This document shows positions 12,699-22,600 of a stretch of 64,000 nucleotides of DNA, piece by piece. Position 1 is the first letter of the stretch. The number at the start of each line of letters is the position of its first letter. This stretch comes from Paralichthys olivaceus (taxonomy: Eukaryota > Chordata > Actinopteri > Pleuronectiformes > Paralichthyidae). The notes under the pieces were generated by a model. The model had not been told where the DNA came from, ran no database searches, and saw only the letters and a program-made list of their open reading frames with translations. Position numbers and translations under genes: made by a program. Location of the stretch: the NCBI RefSeq assembly GCF_024713975.1, contig NC_091097.1, positions 9,678,361 through 9,742,360 of the forward strand, in the 5' to 3' direction.

Positions 12699-12884
12699 CT
12701 TAAATTTGATTGTCTTCCTCATGCATCCTCCAGCAGTTCGTCCATTTATTGAGGATTCCATTGTGCAGTTATTAAACCCATGGGTCTGCAGTAACGGTAA
12801 CATCCCCGTCATCTCAATGAAATGAAAATGTACAGCCAAAGCAGAATGTTGCCATAAAAGTTTGTCTTTGCCATCCATTTGTTC
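12699..12884 (-). other. Exon-like segment, copy 1 of a duplicated pair
   Basis: On the minus strand a pyrimidine-rich acceptor (TTTCTTTCTTCCAG) precedes GAACAAATGGATGGC, and the segment ends TTTAAG followed by a donor (GTAAAACC). A related segment at 16983-17110 starts and ends at matching acceptor and donor sites, and the two share a 28-bp identical run. A short ORF is open through this copy, but its product is not recognisable and the partner copy has stops. It could be an exon of a noncoding RNA, part of a dispersed repeat, or chance. Confidence 0.35.
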
Positions 12885-12889
12885 CTGGA

Positions 12890-15800
12890 AGAAAGAAATG
12901 TGAAGATATGTTGAGTTTGATGTAAAGAGCAGGAAAAGTAACAGTATTTTCTAGGTTTGCCAGGTTAAGAATTCAGTAATGTGAGAGCAAGAAGTGCTGT
13001 GACCAGGAGGTTGGTAAACTGAATCTCTCCAACAGCTTCAAACGTCTGAGTGTGGAGAGTGAACGAAAGATTTTCTCCCCTTCCTCAGCAAGTACAAACA
13101 AGAAGGCCTGGAGCAACTGGCCCGGTGGAGCTGCTCGAGAGACGGAGGAACAATGGAAGACATTTCACTGTTAAGCTCTGAGGTGGAACTGTATGAACCA
13201 GAGGTGGTTATTTATGAAATCAGCCGAGACTGTGCACAATCTGCTTTCTGTCATGAAACAGTTGAAGAAATAGCTGTAAATCCTTCACTGAGAGAATTGA
13301 CATTTTATTGTCAATTCCTCTGTTTTCACCCATCATTTCGAATAATTCACCATTTTGTGTTTTTCTGAGTTATTACAACCATGGCCCCTGAAGGAGGATG
13401 AACTTACACATGTTGGATGACTTTAAAGCAACAATTAAACAAATATTCTTAAGTTTTGTAATATTTTCTTAATGTTCCCCAATTCAGTCCTTACGTTCCT
13501 CTTTTGTTCCACCTGTCAGTGTGGATTTAGATTCCCTTGTAGGGCCTTGGCTGAAATAGGCTTATCTCTGCTGAAGACTCTCTGATGGACAAAAGCCCAT
13601 TAGCACTTGTTTTAAAATGAATGCTCCCATTTTGAGCCCACACAATAGACATTTCAAATGTTTTCGAATTGGCTGTCTTCAAAAGAATTCATCGAAAGTT
13701 AAGACGAACAAAAGCAACAACAAACAAGACATCTTTTAAACCCGTCAAAACAAGAAATGGAAAACATACACATTTATAGAGGGTTTTAATAAAAGTGTGA
13801 TGGGAATATAAAAGCTAATGAATGTTTATTTTAAGTTCTAAAAATGAGTCATATCAAACAAGCTTTGGAGAATGTATTCTGGAGTCCTGCTGATGTCCTT
13901 TGTCCTGGCTGAATATATCATGACTAACAAGGCTTGGACTGGATTAGGCACAGAGGATTGAGCAATTTGCAGATTTGAGTTTATTTTGCTGGGTATTCCA
14001 GCTCCTGCAGCGACCACACTCCCGCTGGACGGGAAAAAATCTTATTAAGGCCCATATTTCCTACGGTGACATAATACCAAAGACATACATCTGAAAAAAC
14101 GTATCAAATGGTGAAAGTACATTGTCAGACAGCTGCCGGCTTGAAGAAATTCAAATAGATGTAATCGTTCAGTCTATCGGGGGTCTTCAGTAGTCTGGTC
14201 ATGGGATGAACATTCGCTGGTCAAATCAAATGATGTGCTTTGGTTTTGATGAGAGGGACAACAAAACCAGCGTGGCACTGACACGAGAGACGATCAGACA
14301 CATAATAGAACGATAAACAACACAATGGGAAGTTACTGGTAACCGTGGTTTTCATCCTCAGAGATTGAAAAGCAGACGTACCTGCTGGTTAACCTCACTT
14401 GGGTGCATCTTTGTTTTGTTGTGCAGAATCGCAGACTACTCCCAGCGTTTTTCTATGGATCGTGCATAGTCCTTCGCAGTCTGCAGTCAAGACTGCCGCC
14501 ATCTTTAATCACAGCTTAGTCCATCTGTCGATGGTTCTTCCCTTTCTGCCCTCTCTTTCTCTGTTCCAGTCTCTCTGTTCCAGCCCTCTCTGTTTGTTGT
14601 GGGGGGTTCTTATTTTCCATCCAACATCAAACCACCATATCGACAGGCTCATGGGCCGCCCAGCAGGGGGGCAGCTTGAACATGCTGCATTGGCTGTTGT
14701 CCTTTTGCACGCCGGAGATTAACTGGCCACATTTATTTCTCACAAAGCGATATGGGTAGCCCGCAAAAAAAAAAATTATAATAATAATTATAATGATAAT
14801 TTCAGCTTGCAGGGCTTTGATTTCAACAAGCCTGGCCTCAAAGCTCCTCTGTGATCGTCCCTGAACGCAACTTTTCCTCAGATGTTCTGACTGATGGATT
14901 TGGAGCTCTCTTTGATTGAGGCCACATCTGTATGAATACTGTCTTTTTTGTTCATTTATTTACAATTACTATATAACTGTCAATAACTATTTTTGTGTTT
15001 TATTGTAATTGCCAGCTACACTATCATATGTAGCATAAATAAAACCACCTTGGACCTCCGGAATTCTTTATATTCTACTAAACAAAACTATAGTTGACCT
15101 AAGCAGCATCGGAGTACATGTATAAGTATAAACATACTCCGTCTTCTTTGATCCGACTGATGCATTTCATTTAAAGTGACACTTCCTTTTTGTTGCTCCT
15201 GGTCTCTGTTAGCATTCAAAGCCCTCAATGTGAAGGCGTATCTTGTTTACTGTCACAGTTTTTGTTCCGCCCAACTCTCTCAACGAACAATAAGACGGGT
15301 TACGTTTCAAGATGGTAGATGCTCTCACCTTCCTCTCCTGCTGTGTGTCTCGTCGGATCTTGTTTCTGTGGTCCGCCATGACTGGGCGCAGTCCCCCGCC
15401 TGCCACTGTGTGAGACTTTTTCATACTCATGCACCAGTTTCAGATTCTTAGGAGTGTGTTGCTGAAAGATGAGCATCTTTACTTTATATTGCAGCTCCAG
15501 CCGTGCGACCCTATTGGAGGAAACGGGGACCAGATGATTGTGTGCACAAGCGTATCGTAGCTATGGTAACATACCCAACAGGCATGAGTGATGTGCACCT
15601 AATTGCTTCATACACATTACATTAAGAAACAGGGAAAGATTTACATTGGGCTAAATCCAACAAAGAATTTGTAGATATTCAGTCCAAAAGTTGTTTAAAT
15701 AAACTAAATCACTAAATGATGTTTTAGTGAAACTTCTATTGTATGACGATGTGAAAACAGCCCAGTGAAAGAGAGAGAAGGATGAAAAGACATTATGGAG

Positions 15801-16980
15801 AGAGGGGGAGAGATGATATTGCTTTTGTTCTGTAGCTTCGTCAGCTGCTCACCTTTCAGATGGATTTCACACTTGCACGTCTCGTCGTGGTCAGGGTCAG
15901 ATCCAGCACAGCCTTCTCACAATGACACAATTCTCCCCTCACACTCCACCAGCACAGAGCGGCGCAGTTGGCTGCCAGTTGAATTTGCCTTTACAGAGAT
16001 GCATTCAAGCACAGTTTATTTACAGGGTTTAACTTGTCGGTCGTCTGCATCAAACATGCATTATGGAGTGAATGTAAAAAACTATTTACTGATGAGCTTG
16101 AAAAAGTTGCTATAGACTAGCAGGAGTGACATCATTGGATAAACAGTCAGATGTCAAAGAGATTATTATTTTGCTCTGCTTTTCCAACAAGAGACCGAAA
16201 ATGTTGAGAAATCCTGGATCTGCCCTCTGATCTGGATTCACACCAAAAATTGAATGGGATCATCCTTAAAGACGGTTTCATTTAATCTTTCTTCCAAACA
16301 AACACACACACAACCAACCAAGAAACTGAGAGGGGTGAAAACATTATCTACTTGGTAAGTAACCAGACAAGTAAAATCAACCATTTACCAGATTAGTACA
16401 GTCCATCATTTTGCTGGACAGATTTAGTCATATCACTCTTGTTTACATAATAGAAAAAATTTTGAAAAAAATTATACATTTACAGTATATTCTCACAGGC
16501 ATGAGGATTCCTGCACAAGCACACCAAAATAAGATATATTTTTAAAAACAGTACAACAATAAATAATTAAATAGGTCGCTACAGTAAAACCTCTTATTCT
16601 CTCGGGGAGTGAGGAGCTTGGTGTTCCAGACATGAACAAAAAATACCCCAGATCCATGTGATCTCAGACTGAAACATACTGTATCTGTGAGGTTTATGGT
16701 TTAATAACGAAGCTGCTGAAGAATAAAAATGGAAAACTATAAGTAACTCCAGTTATCTAAAGTCTGATGGGTTAACTTAAAGATTCTTATCCTGTTTTAT
16801 TGTTGTAGATACTTTGCTTTTAAGACATTAGAAGAGCTGCATTCTGCTCGATAGAGTTTAGCTGCATGGATATTCTCATTAAAATAAGAGAGGAAAACAT
16901 ATATACATTGTAATATGCTTTTATTAAAGGCTGATGTGATGATGAACATGATGATGATTAAGCTGCATCTCTAATGTTTT
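12890..16980. other. Intergenic, no gene seen
   Basis: This is an AT-rich spacer between the two exon-like segments. It contains several short ORFs (near 13153-13368, 14399-14722, 15176-15451 and 15795-16115) with no recognisable domain, and none with convincing paired splice sites. GTGACATAATACC-type unique sequence predominates. Confidence 0.55.
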
Positions 16981-16982
16981 AC

Positions 16983-17110
16983 CTAAAGTCTGATTGTCTT
17001 CCTCCAGCAGTTAGTCCATTTATTGAGGATTCCATTGTGCAAGTATTAAACTCATCCATCTACAGTGAAGCACAATGTTGCCAACACACTTCTATGCCAT
17101 CAATTTGTTC
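16983..17110 (-). other. Exon-like segment, copy 2 of a duplicated pair
   Basis: Minus strand: acceptor-like CTTCTATTCAG, then GAACAAATTGATGGCATAG, ending GACTTTAG before a GTAAAACA donor. It aligns with 12699-12884 but lacks about 58 bp from the middle. In-frame stops (for example CACTGTAGATGG) argue against protein coding. A TA tract follows at 17173-17190. Confidence 0.35.
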
Positions 17111-17172
17111 CTGAATAGAAGAAATAGATGTTATGTTCGGTTTACCGCAGACCCCGCTATTAAAACATTTCC

Positions 17173-17190
17173 AATATATATATATATATT
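17173..17190. repeat. (AT)n microsatellite
   Basis: A short AT tract. Confidence 0.85.
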
Positions 17191-17204
17191 CAAAATAATA
17201 ATTA

Positions 17205-17400
17205 TCAATTTGCAATGATTCCTAAGATGTCGTTTTCAAATTCTCATGACAAAGAAATGCTATTGGGGCTTGATCATTTACAGTTTAACCATAAACTTCA
17301 GGCATAATTACAAAATACATAAATACAATATAATATAAGAAAATAATGATTTTCTACATAAAATGTCAACATAAACGCAGATACCAATATTGCTGCTAAA
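17205..17400. repeat. Dispersed segment similar to 1935-2130
   Basis: It shares GCAATGATTCC-AAGAT and TTTACAGTTTAACCATAAACTT with the copy in the axin1 intron. Both follow a TA tract. Class unknown. Confidence 0.5.
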
Positions 17401-18109
17401 ACTATAAATCAATCGGAATCTAATTCCTTCTGCTCCCTCAACTTTGAGATGTAGCATTTATCTTTTTTTTTCATTCATCTTTTTCATTAATGTTCATGTA
17501 TTAGCATCAGCAATCAGCATTATACCTCACTTATCATTTTAAATTGTGGCTTGTTTTATTTTACTTAAGTGATATTTCCGCATTTCCAGGAGGTCTAAAT
17601 TAAATCTTCCTATGTGCTTTATAAGAGTCTCTGCTTCTTTATCCATGCGCTGAAAATGTGCACTAAGCAGGTCAAGGTGAATATCCCACATCTGTGATTT
17701 CCACTGCTAACTCATTCCCAATGGAAATGAGTCTTATTCATTTTTCAAACAGCCTCTGGGTTATCTGATCCACACACAAAAAAAAGAAAAGAATAAGAAA
17801 GAAAGACAGAAAAAATAAAGCCCCTCTGGCAGTCATTCATCTTTGATGTTTGGAAAAGAAAGACAGTGAAAAGCTGCAGTCTGGCTTCATGCATATTGTA
17901 TTGCTGAGAAAAGAATCACAGCCAGCCCACTGGTTCTCATAGTTATTAGCTATGCAAGTTCAATCTCAGTCTGTTCTGCTCTGATATGGAACAAAATATT
18001 TCCCGACTGTGCAGTTTGCCATCAAACTTTGTTTGGATATTCATGGTCCCCAGAAGACTCCCCATGTTTTGGTGACTAGACCACACCTGAAATTGACTGC
18101 GTTGCTATG

Positions 18110-18640
18110 GACACCAATATTCCGATATAAACCCAAATAAGAAAATAGTCTGAATAAAACGCTGCCATGTAAACTGCCTTTTCTATTTACCTTAACTCGA
18201 ATAGGCTCATACTCGGAATAAGCAATAATCCAACTAAGACATGTTTGGATAAATTAATTAGATATGTTTCAACGTATTATCATGTCCTATTGCAGTCTTC
18301 ACTGCACTTCATGACATCCACATACAGCAGATACCAACTGCTTGATGACACATGCCCACACAAGATTGACACAAGATTGAAAAATGTAAAGGAGTTTCTT
18401 AGCTTCGTATGTTAAACTATTTCAGGTGGAGGTTTTAAAACTGGTGAATAGCATCAGATGTAATGGTAGAGTGGAAGTAATAGCATGAGTCGTAATCAGG
18501 CTACGCTCTGTACCATGTAAACTGGAATATTAATGGAATATTCTATTAGCAACTCATGTAAACACCATAATTGTTATAAAATCTTATTCAGAATAAGGTC
18601 AATACTCAGAATAATGGTGTCCATGTAAATATAGATATTG
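18110..18640. mobile_element. MITE-like element with inverted ends (family C, copy 1)
   Basis: The left end reads ATGGACACCAATATTCCGA, and the right end reads TCAGAATAATGGTGTCCATG, which is close to its reverse complement. The interior has repeated words such as GAATATTCTATTAGCAACTC and CATGTAAAC. No transposase ORF is present, so it would be non-autonomous. A diverged relative lies in a zc3h7a intron near 41810-42110. The inverted ends suggest a DNA transposon; the superfamily is not resolved. Confidence 0.6.
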
Positions 18641-18654
18641 TTAGGCCATGACAT

Positions 18655-18935
18655 CCTTGATCGCCACCTGGTGGCTGACTGCAGTATGGGTAAAAAAGGC
18701 TACATCTTCCATGCTAGTGGGTGGGACATGGAACAAACTAAAAAGTCAAAATAGCTGAGGCTGACTTGGTATGCATTACATTATATTACATTTCATTTAT
18801 CCAAAGTGACTTACAATAAGTGCATCAATCATGCAGGATATGTTGGCTTCATTTCTGCAGAGTGGGAGGAAGTGGAGATGCATCGTCCATCTTTATACAG
18901 TCTTCTCAAGTATGTAGTCACCTACGCCCAGATGT
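18655..18935 (-). repeat. Family A repeat (copy 4), minus orientation, interrupted
   Basis: The plus strand starts with the reversed family A 3' end (TTGATCGCCACCTGGTGGCT, then GTGGGTGGGACATGGAACAA). It finishes with the reversed 5' end (GCATCGTCCATCTTTATACA). The middle is replaced by the fragment at 18768-18830. A CTCF-like core (CGCCACCTGGTGG) lies at 18662-18674. Confidence 0.65.
18768..18830. repeat. Teleost repeat fragment with TTTATCCAAAGTGACTTACA
   Basis: It contains TTATCCAAAGTGACTTACAA followed by TAAGTGCATC. I recognise this as a motif that recurs across fish genomes in short interspersed repeats. It sits inside family A copy 4, so it appears to be a nested insertion. A second, weaker match (TTTTATCCAAAGCGACATAC) is at about 46930-46952. 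Confidence 0.55.
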
Positions 18936-19089
18936 CTTCCACACCCATGAGGGACATATTAATGTGAGTTAATGTCCCCACCATGTGTCCCCTATCTAAA
19001 CACTATGGTCTGAAAGTGAAGTTTCTATCAGATTATGAGCCTCTTTAAAGGGACACGTGGATTCTCCTTCCAGCCTTTGAGCAGCCATC

Positions 19090-19570
19090 ACGTCACTGAG
19101 GGCAGGCTACAGAACACAAACACATCAGTGTAATGCAGCAACACACACTGCATCCTCCGGAAGTTGAACCAACGCGTCTCTGAAACGATCTCATCAAACT
19201 TTAAACATTTAAAGCTCCATGACCCTGTAGAACACTGAAGAGCTGACTGTGTGCAATGATCACAGGCTGTATAGAGAGGGGATGATCCACAGTGAGGCAG
19301 GTCCTCACCTTCTCTGACATTCTTTTTGTCTGTTCCGGACAAGTTGCTCTCACGCGGTAGATAACAGCGTCCCCTTGTGTCCATAGTACAACAACACATG
19401 TGTTCAGGTGGTTAAACTCGGCAGCTTCCGGGGCTCGTGTTCGCTCTGGAGGAGGAAGTTGATCTTTGACAGAAGGTGTGAAACAATACCGAGCCAAAAC
19501 CGCCGCTGTTATATATCCGCAGAGCTTGAATGTAGCTGTACCTTTATATATAAATATAAAATGTGGCACA
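19090..19570 (-). promoter_or_regulatory. GC-richer block beside the tRNA; possible first exon
   Basis: This block is richer in G+C and CG than its surroundings and carries an ETS-like CCGGAAGC on the minus strand. On that strand a short frame beginning ATGGACACAAGGGGACGC runs to AGAGAAG followed by a GTGAGG donor near 19310. Joined to either downstream exon-like segment (17.1 or 12.9 kb), it would stop within about 25 codons. That pattern would fit a noncoding transcript rather than a protein. No product is recognised. Confidence 0.25.
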
Positions 19571-19575
19571 GCGCA

Positions 19576-19647
19576 GGCGCGGTGGCCAAGTGGTAAGGCG
19601 TCGGTCTCGTAAACCGAAGATCGCGGGTTCGAACCCCGTCCGTGCCT
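19576..19647 (+). tRNA. tRNA-Thr (anticodon CGT)
   Basis: The 72-nt cloverleaf is complete. The acceptor stem GGCGCGG pairs with CCGTGCC, with one G-U pair, and position 73 is T. The D arm contains GGCCAAGTGGTAAGGC, the anticodon loop is TCTCGTAAA with CGT, and the T arm is CGCGGGTTCGAACCCCGTC. The internal Pol III promoter is intact: the A box lies in TGGCCAAGTGG and the B box is GGTTCGAACCC (19626-19636). A TTTT terminator follows at 19647-19650. There is no intron and no CCA is encoded, as expected in a eukaryote. It looks functional. Confidence 0.97.
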
Positions 19648-19650
19648 TTT

Positions 19651-22600
19651 GTGAGCCTTTCTAATGGAGAAGATGCATCCTACTGTCTGTGATCAGGTCC
19701 ACTACAATAACACTGCTTCACCATGTAGTACAATATAAGATACTATTACAAACAAGGCATAATACACACTAACAGAATATCTTACATAAAAACTTTGCAT
19801 GGTCATGTTTGGATAGTCTCTTTCTGATCAATGTGAAATTAACACAGAATAGCAACAACTCATGTTTCACAGAGAGGCCTGCATATTGAATTAGTGGAAA
19901 AGTAGAGCAGTAAGGTAAAATTTATTTGTATTTAATTTTAAGTGGGTTCATTGTTAAGGGGTAAAAGGTTCATATGAATCAGTATAATATTTATTTTATA
20001 ACAATCTCTATAAATATACTGTGGGATATATAGGTCACTAGTATCAGTGATTCTCAAATTCAAGACAAAACTAAGTAGAACACAGAAATATTCAAGGTTC
20101 CTAAAAATAAGGTGTGAATGGGTGAAATGCCAGGGATAAATTTGAAAGAAAAAAAAAGAAGAATCCAAACACAATCAATATACAGTGTCACTGCATTTCC
20201 TGACACACCACTAATCACTTCCTTCTAGGCAGGAAAAGGAGGACTTGTCATAATCACATTCACTGTCCGGTAAATACATGCAGTCATGTCTGTGTGTATG
20301 TATGTGTCCATGTCATTGTACATGTGTCTTCTTAAAGGACATTAGACATGGTTCTGTAATATTAATATGAGCAGTCCTTAATAAGAATGAAATAGATGTT
20401 GGCCTCTTTTAAATCAAGTGGAAAAAGGCCCAGACTTACTACAGCAGAAAGACGTTAATGTAAGAAGAATGAAACAAAAGGAAATATAGTCCAGAAACAG
20501 CAACTTGACATAAATCACAGAAGGACAGTGATCAGCTAAATGTTTCAGATTTACAGTCATTGACGGTTGCTTTTCTTCTAAATCGGCTTTGAAAATATTT
20601 CAGGAAACACAATTGTTACTGTGCAATGTTTTTCACATCACACCATAATTATGCGAACTCAGCTGACAGTGATCAAGCAGACTGGTACAGTTTCCTTGGC
20701 AACACTCTATGTTGCAGCATCAATGATTCATGATCTGGTTCATGCGGCAGTGTATCATTATATTTCGTTTCTAAAACGATGCATGGTGAAAGGAAACAAA
20801 CAACTGGATGCTGCTGCAGTGGTTTGCAAAAAAAAAGATAAAAAATCTTCATCAGCAACATCCACAGCTACAATCAAATCTATATGTATGCTGCTGGAAA
20901 CGATCATTTCATATTGTGAGGGAGGTGCAGAGCAGGTTCTTTGTGTGGAATCTGCTCCCACTTAGACCAGTATATTTCACATCAGCAATAAAGATAGGCT
21001 CTTGTTTGTAGCATGTAACCAAGGCCATTATGACTGACATCAGCCACTGTAGTGCCAGCATCTTATTTCCATTGTAACCTGGGTGATTTTTTAAATTTTT
21101 ATTGACCCCGTAATCCAAGAAAATGTTAAAATATAATTATAATATAGGTGCTTATTGTTTATTAGTTTATGGGGATTTGTGCTATTGAGCTTTAAATAAA
21201 TGTCACGATAGACACGAAGAGAAAAGAAGTAAAATGTCTTCAATTCTGGAGCCATGCAAAATGAAAGATTGCACTTTAAAGGTATACAACACCAACTTAA
21301 GTATAATCTCACTTTAGTGGAAACCAGTGCGTCATATAACGTTTCCTCCAACAGGAATAGGAAAGTAATTATCAGTCGCCTTCTAAATAGTTTCGACTTT
21401 TGACACCTGCTGTCTAAATTCCAGATACAGCAACAGTGTCATTCTTTGAGTTTTAAAGATTTTACTTTTACCACACTTTTCACACCGGTGAGGCCATGTG
21501 GTACAGGCTTGGAGAATAAGATTATAGAATCAGAGTTGTCTGTCTGATTATGAACCGAGGTGCTGTGGGAAAACAACGTATTCCCGGAAAATGGAAGCTA
21601 ACCAACCAGGAAGGGAAAAGTTAAGATGCTTCATGTTTGTTGTCATATTCCCCTTATTTTGATGGATTGATGGAATTAATTTGAACAATAAAAACAAATA
21701 CAACACACACTGCAGTGCAGTCATTACTTGTCTCCGGTCCCTCAAGGCATAAAGTACTGTTATAATGCAGCCCCCTGGTGGAAACCTCAGGTAATGATAA
21801 ATATTGCCCACATCATGCTGAAGATAACAGCTTTGACTTTGAGAACTTTGTGTATGAGCTGCTGAGTTTGTGAGCAGATTTTGCACAAACTACAGTGTTG
21901 CTCTTCCCTTCTTTGTCAGCTAAAGAAAGACAAAGTCATATCATTAATAAAAGATGATAAAACATTTATCCCATGTTTAGTCCTGAAGAGAGTGTGAGAG
22001 TGAGAAGAGTGTCCAAAGAGTAAACATAAAGAGGACAGAGTCCAATTGGAGGAGGAAGAAAACAGGGTCTGTAACATGTAGTGTATAGGCAGCAGGTCCA
22101 GGCCCATCATGGGCTGCACACACTGATTTCCTTCTGTGTGGGCAGCAGCATTCGGAACTCTAAGGAGAATAACAAGGGATTACAAGCCATTCAAACCATG
22201 TGTTCCACTCTAAATGTGTTGCTTGTTATTTAAAAATGACAAAAATACATGGACTGTACCTATGTATGAGCATGTTTAAAAAGATCTTTATGCTTCTTCC
22301 AATTTAAACCAAAACATCATTGTTGGCCATCTGCCTCTTCACTGAGGAGCCAAATGGTTGATTAAAGAACGCAATTAGTGTGGAACAGGTTTCATCAGCT
22401 CAAACAGCAGGGATTAAAGAATGCGCTCATTCACCGTGACAACCACGCTGTTGTGCATATGTAGGAAAGACAACCAGCCCTCCTTCAAAACACAGGACGT
22501 CTTCAAGAGAGCCGCACCGAGGTCGGCCGAGTCATTTAAACTGGGTTTTATGTGTCAGCTGCAGCCGGTGTCGAAGTACCACTGGGGGTTTCACATGGCA

